A DNA stretch of 64,000 bases from Rhododendron vialii (taxonomy: Eukaryota; Streptophyta; Magnoliopsida; Ericales; Ericaceae), in contig NC_080564.1 in the NCBI RefSeq assembly GCF_030253575.1, forward strand, positions 9,158,501 through 9,222,500. The letters are read 5' to 3'. Every line of letters begins with the position of its first letter. The first letter of the stretch is position 1. Positions 36,417 to 46,573 of this stretch are shown here, piece after piece. The notes under the pieces were generated by a model. The model made no database searches. It was given only the letters and a program-made list of their open reading frames with translations, and was not told where the DNA came from. Made by a program: the position numbers and the translations under genes.

Positions 36417-37042
36417 GTTTGTTTTTGGTATTTAATTTTGTTTGTGTAAATTTGACAATATTGGGTTCTTAGATTTATATATTAACAAGTTTCTATTATA
36501 TAGTATTATTAGCAAAAAGAGAAACTTTTGTATATCACAGGTATAGAAGGGGTGAGGTTGAAAATGAGCCAAACCAAGCTAATTAGCTTTAGAATGTTCA
36601 TGTTAATTTGTTTGTTAAATTTTTAGTGAATTCGAATGCGAGCTTGAACCCAATGAAAACTTGAAGAGCCAAGCTCGTGCTGAATGGGCCTAAGCTTGAC
36701 TTGAGGGCGAACTTGTTCATGAGCCTTGACGAATGAAAGAATTCATATATTTCTGCATGTATTAGCTGCAAATAATATTTGTATTCTGTATATAAATAAG
36801 CTCATAAATATAAAAGTTTATAAGAAATGAGTAAAAATTCATATATAACTAACAAAACTTTTATTTGATACCAAATTCTGGATGGTTGATCCAAGCACTC
36901 TGAGAGGGTACCCTGTCGACACAGTGGGAGTTGTGGCATGATTTGTGGGATGACTCAACCGGTTCATAGGTTTCCTTACCGGGCAAGCCTGCCGACTGGT
37001 ATAATCCTTGCCGAGCATCCGACCACGTGTCATACTTGTAGT

Positions 37043-37575
37043 CAATGGCGGACCCAGGACTTTGACATAGTAGGGGCACCAATTTTTTTTGTACCGTAAT
37101 ATATGAGTTACAGTTAAGCACATTTACTCCAAAAATAATTTTAGCATTCATGATAATTTAACAATTTTAAAGTATATATGTATTCTATTACTAACTCTAC
37201 GATTACAGTTTTGGGAACCAAAAGTATACAAATGCAAAGTGGGAGTAGACTCGAACCCACGAATAGTATAAAAAACAAGATATGCACTACTATTTTCTAC
37301 TGCCTTTTAATTTGGAAAAAACAAAAACAAAAAAACACATTTTTCTACTACCTCTTGGAAAAAAGGAAAAAAAAAAAACCCAAAGGAGAGTGTGAGGTAG
37401 ACTCGAACCCACAATCTCTTGTTTAAGGGGAGAGCATTTCACCACTACACCAACAGACAACTATGTATATGCATTCAACATAAATAATATATATACAAAA
37501 TCGCAAAAAAAAAAAAAAATTTTGAAGAGCGTGGGGGCACATGACCTCACGTGCCCTATGGTGGGTCCACCTCTG
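37043..37575. mobile_element. hAT (Tip100-like) element carrying tRNA-like segments
   Basis: CAATGGCGGACCCAGGA at the left and GTGGGTCCACCTCTG at the right are imperfect terminal inverted repeats around 533 bp. CTTGTAGT (37035-37042) and CTCGTAGT (37576-37583) match at 7 of 8 positions. Inside, GTAGACTCGAACCCAC occurs twice (near 37246 and 37398); read on the minus strand it is a B-box-like GTGGGTTCGAGTCTAC. No transposase is encoded. Confidence 0.82.
37392..37462 (-). other. tRNA-like sequence inside the hAT element
   Basis: On the minus strand, GTTGGTGTAGTGGTGAAATG resembles a D-arm/A-box and TGGGTTCGAGTC a T-arm/B-box, with a short TCTC/GAGA stem between them. The acceptor stem does not pair and the T stem is weak, so it is a tRNA-derived remnant rather than a working tRNA gene. 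Confidence 0.5.
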
Positions 37576-37583
37576 CTCGTAGT

Positions 37584-38075
37584 GCTCAGCATCAATATAA
37601 AAATTTGTACTCATCAAGTTTATATATGAAACAAGCCTAATCGAGTCAAACACTGTTAAATTTAGGCTGGGCCCATATATATATTAAACGCGCTTAAAAC
37701 TGAGGCTTAGGTTCAATTTGTTAAATAGACGTATCATACTTGAACAAATGTTATCGCATCAAATCTTGAACTGTCTGTGAACGGCTCAATTAATTTAGAG
37801 CCCTAATTAAAGCCAATATTCACTTCTTTTTCTTCTTTTTTTCGGTCAAACGGAAATTTAAAGCCAATATTCACGAGTCTTCAATATATCTGTATAAGTT
37901 CATTTAAGTAATCTCACGTGATATTACAATGTGATGCTGGCATGGTGCTCTGCTTCGTGATCAGGGCGCGATGAACATGACATGGACATTTCATTCCATA
38001 CGTGCATATGCTCCTGTATATAATACGGTCATCAACTTTACCTTACAAAGTTACATTGACAATCTTTTGCTAAAA
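37584..38075. other. Intergenic, no gene recognised
   Basis: A/T-rich; AAAGCCAATATTCAC occurs twice (near 37811 and 37860), a 48-bp-spaced duplication. Nothing else is evident. Confidence 0.4.
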
Positions 38076-38363
38076 GGGCGTTTGGTAACTTTTTTATTTT
38101 TAATTTTTGGTTTAAATTTTTATCTTTTTGAAAACTTGTTTGGTAACAAGTTTTTACTTTTTTTTTGTTTTTTATAAATTTTTTTAGAGTTTTTATAAAC
38201 TATGGAAACTTCAAAAGATGTTTTTCCCAGTTTTTTTTTTTTTAGAACCACAGATATAACCAAACATGTTTCTTGTTTTTGTTTTTATGAAACATAAACC
38301 TGTTTTTACTTTTAGTTTCTTAAAAACAAAAAACTGAAAACTGAAAAGTTTACCAAACGCACT
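38076..38363. mobile_element. Inverted-repeat MITE with GCGTTTGGTAA ends
   Basis: GGGCGTTTGGTAACTTTT at the left and AAAAGTTTACCAAACGCACT at the right are inverted repeats of about 16 bp. The interior is rich in TTTTTA and AAAACA runs and has no coding capacity. Superfamily not assigned. Confidence 0.65.
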
Positions 38364-38749
38364 CAGGTGTCCAACCTCGTCGAATGATATATCTTTTTCT
38401 CTTGGAGCAATTATTTGTATGACGCCCCCATCTGAGTCCCACATAATGTGACGTATGTTTGATGTACACAAAATGGTTTACTCCTAATTAATTTTTTTTA
38501 AAAATTATTTCCAGGTCTCAAAGCACTTCTTGCATGGGCCATTGCTGTGGGACCCACCTTGATACGAGGCAAAAATATACGGGAGTAGGCACACGCGATA
38601 TTGTTTGATTGAAGTTTTGCTTGCAATAATAACTGCACAAAATAGAAAGCTCAAACCCGTAGACAATGAGAATCTTTTGAAATCTTAAAGTTAATTGATT
38701 TATGTGTAAGCTAGCCGAGACACATATGCATATACATATATATGAAGTA

Positions 38750-39032
38750 CTCCCTCCGTTTCTTTTTTAAAGTTCAGTATTTTATTTTTGGTTGTCTCTT
38801 AATAAGTGTCCATTTTGTAAATTTAGTGGGTAAAAGTTAGTATATTTTTCATTTTGCCCCTAAAAGTAGATTCCATTTTGAAAAGTTAGTGAGTAAAAAT
38901 GTAATAATGATGTCTCCATAGAGGGTAAATAGGAAAAATGGAGGTAAAAGTTGATGTGAAAGGTGTAATGATGATATTTTCTTAATAAGTTGAAGTTAAG
39001 AAGCGGAACATTTAAAAAGAGACGGAGGGAAT
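38750..39032. mobile_element. Stowaway MITE
   Basis: CTCCCTCCGTTTCTTTTTTA at the left and AAAAAGAGACGGAGGGAATT at the right are terminal inverted repeats with the Stowaway signature, preceded at the left by TA (38748-38749). The right end is slightly eroded, so its boundary is approximate. Confidence 0.85.
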
Positions 39033-39137
39033 TGTTATTCTAATTCTTGTGCATAACACGAGCCTACTGCTATTGTACAAGGATGGATATAAATATAATA
39101 TTTTTATTAATGTACACAAAATAAATTAATTAAAATG

Positions 39138-39141
39138 AACA

Positions 39142-39174
<33 letters not shown>

Positions 39175-39183
39175 ACACACACA
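39138..39183. repeat. (CT)n and (CA)n microsatellite
   Basis: A CT run with ATCT interruptions is followed by a short ACACAC run. Confidence 0.9.
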
Positions 39184-39581
39184 TATGTAACTATACAGGC
39201 TCCTATTCCATCTGGTTCTGTTTGATAATAATTTTCCTGTTCATGTTGGACGTTTGGTGTCATGCACTCAGTGGAAGGAATAGAAAGCATGGGAAACTCG
39301 GAAATAAATTTGACCACTTCAGTGAATTAATACTTGTACGTCAATGCTTGTGATCGAGTTGTGATCATACTCTCTTCAGTCCACTGTGCCTCAAATTGTG
39401 ATGAAAATGACCAAGCATTGTGATATTCAATACTGTATAGGTGTACTATCTACAGGTTAATAAAAAAAAAACAAAAAAAAACCCCTTACTCTCCCCGTAC
39501 CGCTTTTATTTGCTTTCTAGGAAGAATCTTGTCATTTTGATCTCAAGAAAAGAAAAAAAGGAAAAGAAAAGTAGTTTTGAG

Positions 39582-40562
39582 TAAGGCTGTCCATGGTCCG
39601 GACCGGATCGAATGAGTAGGAATTCGATGACCGAATCGTGAGTCACGGTTCTAATAAATTGCAATCCGTGTCCGGACCAAAGTCCTATGGTCAGTCCAAT
39701 TCCGAACCATTTATTGATCATTAAACTTTGTAATACAATGTATGAAATTATAAATAAGAAATGCATCACTATATTTGAATGCATTCTGAACGAGGTTGGC
39801 ATCTACTCAACTATCAATCATTTGAAATTTTTAAAATAAAAAATAATCAGGTTTGTGTTGTGCCCTTATACGTACGTGCTCATGCTGTGGGCTCCAAAAC
39901 GATGGCCTTGCCAGCCCAGCCCACCTTAGTGTTCGTGTCATGTCGTGTAAACGTAACGTGCCATACTCGTGCAAGCAAGACCTGACCCATTCGACACCTC
40001 TACTTTAACCCCTTCGGTTTTAATTTATACAGAATTAATAAGTTATATTATTGTTATAACTAACATATAATTAACTTAATACTAAACTATAAGCATTCAA
40101 GTAAGATTATTTACTAAATATTGCACATACATATATATATATGGAGTATATATTTACTTAAATCTATAAGTATAAATAAGAAAATGAAAAATAATTTTCA
40201 CACTTTCCTTTTTACAATCCACACTCTATTTTTTTGTCTTTATCCACATGAATTCACATTATTACCCTTGGATGTGTAAAAAAGTGCATTGAGAAAATGG
40301 CAAAATACTAAATTCTTGTGGATAATGACAAAAAATGGAGTGTGGATTGTAAAAAAAGGAGTTTGAAAATCACTTCCCTATAAATATCTCAGGGTCCGGC
40401 TCGGATAAACAACGGTTCCAAAATAAAAATCTGTGAACCAAACCATATCTCACGATTTTCTAGTTTTTGAATCCGTGTTCGGATCATTAATCTACAAATC
40501 GGGACCAAAACGTATATTTTGGTCCGGTTTTGCAATTTACCCAAAAAAATTTAGCAGCCCTA
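39582..40562. mobile_element. hAT-like element, about 980 bp
   Basis: TAAGGCTGTCCATGGTCCGG at the left and CAGCCCTA at the right give short terminal inverted repeats of TA(A/G)GGCTG type, with GGTCCGG motifs near both ends. The flanks GTTTTGAG (39574-39581) and ATGTTGAG (40563-40570) agree at 6 of 8 positions. A GTGTCGAATGGGTC-like end near 39985 (minus strand) suggests a nested element. Confidence 0.55.
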
Positions 40563-40707
40563 ATGTTGAGAGAATAATTTTTTTGAACTTTTTTGGACCA
40601 TTTGAAAGAATTCAGTGAGATCTTTTGTATGCTATAAAAAATTCAAATTTTTTTTTGAAAAGAACTTTTCCTTGTGAGGTAAACATAACGAAGTCTCTCG
40701 CAGACCC

Positions 40708-41065
40708 GTTCGGACAAATAAGCCATAGTGGCTTATTTTTTGTCCTTATTCAAATTTTTTCGTATCACTTGGCTTATTGTCATTTTTTGGGGGATTATTG
40801 CATCCTCACCACAAAAGGAATCTAAAAAGTGAATTTTTTTGACCGAAATCCAATTTTTTTTGAATAAAGACGAAAAAATTGGCTTATTGATTTTTTTTCG
40901 TCTTTATTCAAAAAAAATTGGAATTCGGTCAAAATTTTTTACTTTTTAGATTCCTCTTGACGTGAGGATGCAATAATCCCCAAAAAAATGACAATAAGCC
41001 AAGTGATACGAAAAAAATTTGAATAAGGACAAAAAATTAAGCCAAAGTGGCTTATTTGTCCGAAC
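40708..41065. mobile_element. Fold-back element, 358-bp near-palindrome
   Basis: From GTTCGGACAAATAAGCCA at the left to TGGCTTATTTGTCCGAAC at the right, two arms of about 170 bp are near-complementary, separated by a loop of about 12 bp (TTGGCTTATTGA, 40879-40890). Most mismatches are single bases or poly-T length changes. A transcript would fold into a very long hairpin. No flanking duplication was recognised. Confidence 0.9.
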
Positions 41066-41291
41066 AAAATAGTACTACCTATAATTTTCGTTGCTTTTGA
41101 CCCAATAATAGAAGTTTTTTTCTTTTGATCCTAATCCAATAAAAGAAGATGAATAATTGTGTTACGTTAAATTGGATCATCAGAGCAACATTAATGCTTC
41201 AAATAATACTCCGATCCATACATAAACGGCATTATAGAAAACCGATGTTGACAATGGCATATATTTCGGAACTCGCATTTTTAAAATAAAT

Positions 41292-41587
41292 GGGAAAGAC
41301 TACAATACACACCCCTTATTTGAGTGTATATCATATGCACCCTCCCAAATGTTATGAATTGTAGAGAAAATATTACGAATCATATTGCTAAAAAATTACG
41401 AATCATATAAAGGTTACGATATACACCTAAATGTTATGAATCATCATGAAAATATTACAATCGTACTACTAAAAGGTTATGAATTATAGAATAAAAGTTA
41501 CGAAACACACTAAAATGTTATGAATGAACCATAAAATAGGTGCGTATGGTACACCATTTTAAGAGATGTGTATTGTAGACTTTTCCT
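41292..41587. mobile_element. MITE, ACTACAATACACAC family, copy 2
   Basis: GGGAAAGACTACAATACACA at the left and TGTGTATTGTAGACTTTTCC at the right are inverted repeats. The interior repeats GTTATGAAT and ATTACGAATC-like units, matching the copy at 6909-7252 in order, though it is about 50 bp shorter. Confidence 0.82.
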
Positions 41588-42383
41588 AAATTAATAAAAC
41601 AAGTTCGAATCCTATTTAATTATTACTCAAAACCACTTCCTAAGTCAAATGTATTGCCTATTTAATTAATTATTTGTCTAGGAGTAATTAATATAGAGTA
41701 TATAGGTGGCTATGCTTTGGATGGTGAAATGAGACCCCTCTTTTGCTGTTGTTGTTGTTGTTGTTAGTTGATATATAGAACACCTTTAAGAGGACCGGCC
41801 AGGCCCCTCCCCCAAATGTAAAACAAAGAGACATCTTTGTCCTTTCCAAATTAAATTGCCTAAAGTTGTTTGGTTTTCTTACCTCTTTGCTGATGGGAGG
41901 CCCTCCATATCTCTGCTAACTCCCTCGTTCTTTCATTTATTACTATCTACTATCGATCAACGGGGCATAAATAATGAGGTACAATTCGATCTCGACTGAC
42001 TGTTTTTGCATGTTTTGAGTCATGCTCATAGAGCATATTCTTGCTTACATACATGCATGACCGTGACTCTGCACAACAAATTCTTTCTTGACAACGTGCA
42101 CAACAATTTTTAAGTTGGCATTTTGAGCACGTTGGTGTAACTCACTTTAATTTGTTGGTTTCATATCTTCGGCATTTTTTAGGGAGTGGTTCTAAATTAA
42201 ATGTGATTTTTGAAAACCAATCAAATAAGAATTAAACACAACACATCGATTATAAACATATTTAGGGGTTTTTAATTAATCTTATATTAATTTCTAAGTT
42301 AATATTAGGTTTTTGTCTCTTAGTTAACCTAATGTTTTAGCAATTTCTAGAGAGAAAAAGTACTAAAATCAGGAAAAATTAAA

Positions 42384-42386
<3 letters not shown>
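41588..42386. other. Intergenic, no gene recognised
   Basis: A GTT trinucleotide run lies at 41747-41765. Otherwise A/T-rich without structure. Confidence 0.4.

Positions 42387-42438
<52 letters not shown>
42387..42438. repeat. (GA)n microsatellite
   Basis: About 26 GA units in intergenic DNA. Confidence 0.97.
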
Positions 42439-42441
<3 letters not shown>

Positions 42442-42779
42442 TTGGCTGTTATAAATAATAGAGTTCAAAAGTTCTTTGTGTGTGCTTTGAAACTTGAAGG
42501 TGCCATGTGCAATTTTCAAAACAACGGCAATAAGAAAGTGAATTTGTAGCGGAACGTCAAAAAATTAATTTCCAAGGAAAAACGTAATTTTATGGTCCTC
42601 TTTTCTTTTATGTTGCATGCATGATTCCTCCCACTTGTCCTTTTGGCATGAAATAGTTTTGTTGTTTACTCTAACAATATTTGTTCTCTTACTCCCAAGT
42701 TTAAATGATGACATAACGCTTGTTTGGTGGCTCCATTCAAAGGCCGTTTGTACAAGTTCATCATTTCAAATCCAAATCA

Positions 42780-42910
42780 CTTAAATGGGACTCGAACCGT
42801 GAATTAGTAAATTAGTGTAAATTACTCAACAAGAAATTCAAATGGGACTCGAACCGTGATCTCTCACAAGAAAAGAACCAGGAGATGCCAATTAGGCTAG
42901 AGCCAATATA
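42780..42910 (-). mobile_element. tRNA-derived SINE fragment with duplicated B-box
   Basis: On the minus strand, GGCTCTAGCCTAATTGGCAT resembles an A-box region and CACGGTTCGAGTCCCATTT a B-box. The B-box segment occurs a second time 55 bp downstream (plus-strand AATGGGACTCGAACCGTGA at 42784 and 42839), a local duplication. No tail or target duplication was fixed. Confidence 0.6.
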
Positions 42911-45900
42911 TTGGCAATCCCTTAAATTAGTGTATGACCTTTTTCACAATCTTTTGTTGTGGTTGATTGATCCTTCATTTTGGTAAGTTCTTTTTTGGTT
43001 ATTAATAACTGATCGAGTTGATTTTTTTTTAAAAAAAATATTTCTGAATGACATACAAGATGAACAATTCAAATTTTTGGGCATTATATAGAACACAAAT
43101 AATTGTTTGGAAGAGTGTAGAGAGACAAAGTACGGATACGATCCCATCAAATGCACGCAAAATAAAAATGTCCAGGATAATTTACGTGCACTTTGACAAA
43201 TTTCGGAGCTCAAATACATGGATCTGTGTAGTGCAGGGTGGCACACTATCGTCGATCTCATCAATCAACGGTCTGTTCGACGGTTGTATGCCGAGATCGC
43301 CGAGATCAAAGGTCCGTGTGCCTCCCTACACAACGCACTACACTTGTTGCCCAACAGAACCCCTAGATCCCAAATACATCGCCCGCTTAAGAAAAGCTCA
43401 TCAATTAAAATCGGAGCAAAATTCTGTATAAACTAGCCTCAAAATAGTTGATAACAGTCGTCAGCCGGTATCTTTTAGGCTATAAATTCCAACCGTGATG
43501 TCACGTGCCCATGCATGCTCTTCCATAACCTAGACACACGGCATTTGAGCCCATGGCCATTTGGGAAACATGGAGGGAATTAGGGTTAGGAGGTTCTTGG
43601 GCTCGAACTAAACGACGAAACCCCATTTAAGTCTGAGATAAGATCCTAATTGTGGTGGGTATACGTACAGTTGAAATGACATGAATACCCACCCTCCTTC
43701 AACTTGCAATTACCAAAAGACCCCCTTTTCATTTGGATGTTTTCTATACTTTTGTTTTCTCACGAGACTTGTCTTTCATTTTTACATCTCACGGATGGTT
43801 TGGACTTTGAACTTCTCTGTTCGATGGTATCGTACGAGAAAACGAAATGTTGTTTTAGTTGCAATTATTGTCCTTCGTGTTAACGAAATTCCTCTTTGGT
43901 CCTCGGATCAAATTGTAGTAGTAGTAACGAGACGTTAGACATAATCACGGTGTCATAAAGTACAATAAAACAATCGTACTAATTAAAGAAAATAAAATGA
44001 AAACGGGTTGTTCGTTTTAGGATTTAGGATTTGGGAATAAGTGGAGAGAGATAAAGAGAAAAAAAAAATTATTGAAGACCGTGCACAGAAAATAAGTCAA
44101 AAGTCCAAAATCTCAAAACGAACATGGTCTAAGTTCTGTATTTTGCCGAGACTATTAGCAGAACCTATGAGAATGTGTTGATTGTAAGCTATCATCGCAA
44201 TAATTTTTTTAATAATAAGATGTCCGGGCAAGATTGCACACATCTCGACTAATTTTGAGACTTTAAAATTAACAACCAAACAAATTCTTCCGTGGCCCCA
44301 AGCTATCATCTCATTTTAACAATAGATAAAAGACGATCATACAATTTTAACTTACAAAAAAAGTTTAATTTTAAACATCAATTTCAAGTTCTAATTTGCA
44401 CCCAAAGTTACCTTATAGGCATAGATGGACATAACTATCTTGAAAACATTTGATTTTATTACTAACTTGTATCCAATAAAGTCAAATATGTGCCTTTTCA
44501 CAAAATTACGATAGAACTTAAAAAGTAGTATGCAATTGGAAATCTGGTACGTGCTTATTGTGGGAAAAAAAATGCTGCTGGAATCATAAATAACCAAAGA
44601 ACATTTTTCACAAATTCAATGTATATATTGGTATAGAACTACAAACTGCAATGTTTTTCTCTCATGTCACGAACATGCATGTATGTAAAATATTTCGTTA
44701 CCAAGTGATACTTTTTTTCCCCTCAGGTCGGTAGATTTTATGATGAGATATCACGGTATGAAGAAATTAAAGTACCACCAATAAGTTAAGCGAGATATCG
44801 ACACTGTAGAATCACAATTTCTAGGTTTTTGGTTGAACAATAAATTCAGTATAAGTTGTATATTTAAGCCCACAACTCACAGTTGTTTGAGAGAAAGGGA
44901 GAGTAAAAGTGAAGGAATCCTTACTTATGATGATAATCTGTAACAGATGGAGGGAAAATATGAAGGAGTAGAAAATAGGATTGAGAACAAAGAGGAGAAA
45001 AGTACACAATCGAAACAAGAAGTGACATAATTGCAAAATTAGCAATTGTGATCATCATGTGGGATAGTTTTCAGCTTCATTCAAACCGGAGATCTCGATT
45101 TGCCTTCAAGTAAGCGGGGTAAATATATCGGAAAACATATTTTTCATTGCATTTTTGGTGTTGTATGCCGGTTGAGTCTAGCTGACAGGCAAGTATGACC
45201 CCGAAGTAGAGATACAAGACGGGGAATCAAGGTATTTGTTCGTTCAACCTTCTTCCTGATTTCAATATATAACTAGTTGTCAAAGGATGAATAAGATTTT
45301 GTTGTTTGACATTCTAGTTGGTGCCTTTATTAATGTATCTTTGAAGAATGCCTTTATTTTGTTGTTTGACTACTGTACATAGTTCCCAAATTTCTCACCA
45401 TAGTGGTTGCTTTAGATTTATAAAAAAACTAATGCTCATGAATGTTTATATCTTACTATAAATGATGTCCAATAAATTGCATGTTTTTTTTATTTATCAG
45501 CACAATAAATTCATGGTTGATAGTTTTAAACTTTTCTAATTCCTGATATTGGCTTAAACATGGAGAAGTGATTTTTTGTCCTTTGTTTTGCCCCTTTGAA
45601 AACAAAAGGATATAAGTATGAACTACGAGATTTTTCTCCCTTTTTTTGCACCTGAAAAATAAAAGGTGATATCAATGAGCAATATGAAATGTAACTTCAA
45701 TGCAATTGGTCTAGAACAATGAATATATAAATTCCAATCTCAAAGAATAAAGTACACATACTAATTTGTTATATATTTCCCCCTTTTGGTCCACTTTTAT
45801 GTCATTAACTTGAGCTCATTCATTATGATTTTCCATTTTTTTTGAAAAAACAGACATGGATGGAAGCACTTATCTGTCGTGGATTACCATCCTCAACACC

Positions 45901-46491
45901 ACATAGATACCTGCAGAGGATCCCACCGCATTTATGCCGAGAAAAAATTATGGTCCCACTTCAAATATGTTTAGTCCGACCAAAGAGCTACGATAAACAT
46001 TGAAGAACAAGAATATGGTTGTACTTATCAACTGCATTAAGTAATTGAAGTATACATGGTATGATATTATTTTCGTTTATAACTGTTTGAGCTATCTTAC
46101 GCGTACCTCAACTAATTCTTGAGAATCAATTTCACAATTAATTGGCGGCTAGAGTGAAGTTTTGTATAAACTGACTCTAAAAGATTCGATATCCGTCATA
46201 AATTGGAGGATGAGAAGGGAGGGGGAAAAAGTTCGGAGTACAAGGAAAATATCTACATATAGCTTGAGTTCTCGCCTATTTATCCCGTGAACAAGTTGTA
46301 ACCAATGTCGGAAATGTGGAGATAGTTTTTGGAACCAAATTTGTCCCCTCCACAGTTCCAATTCTCTCCCCCCCTCTCTCTCTCTCTCCAATTATTTTTT
46401 CTCTTCTCAAATCTCACTCCTTTAAATCACCCCTGCTCCCTACCTTTAAGCTCTGCGCCTCCACTCCCCTTCTCTTCCCATAGCCTTACCG

Positions 46492-46495
<4 letters not shown>
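42911..46495. other. Long intergenic region upstream of GRF
   Basis: No gene is supported. The 127-residue frame at 43048-43431 has no recognisable domain. The fold-back segment 44008-44126 lies here. GTATAAACTGACTC-like phrases near 43425 and 46165 are loosely similar. The right part should hold the GRF promoter. Confidence 0.45.
44008..44126. repeat. Short fold-back element
   Basis: GTTCGTTTTAGGATTTAGG at the left pairs with the complement of CCAAAATCTCAAAACGAAC at the right. ATTATTGAAGACCGTG within it recurs, with changes, at about 60815 and 61153, and loosely near 16790, so it belongs to a dispersed family. Confidence 0.6.

Positions 46496-46525
<30 letters not shown>
46496..46525. repeat. 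(CT)n repeat in GRF 5' leader
   Basis: About 15 CT units 48 bp before the GRF start codon, after a wider pyrimidine-rich leader (46371-46445). CT-rich leaders are common in plant transcription factor genes. Confidence 0.93.
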
Positions 46526-46528
<3 letters not shown>

Positions 46529-46573
46529 GAACTCATGCTCTGTGGAGGTTCATAGATTAGTGGGAATAAAAAG

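Larger units (their letters stand above)
34650..37034. other. Intergenic, repeat-rich
   Basis: No gene is visible. It contains the PRXL2 upstream region, the tandem repeat at 35304-35522, a half-copy (35826-35891) and a near-complete copy (36290-36416) of the AAATAAGTACTTATTTTT fold-back family, and GAGCTTGA-rich sequence at 36553-36740 related to the hAT-like element at 2014-3053. Confidence 0.5.

Noticed and set aside
37392..37462. Functional tRNA gene
   Set aside because: D- and T-arm-like motifs exist, but the acceptor stem does not pair and it sits inside a hAT element.
43048..43431. 127-residue frame as a gene
   Set aside because: No domain, no splice or codon pattern consistent with plant genes, and the opposite strand has similar frames.
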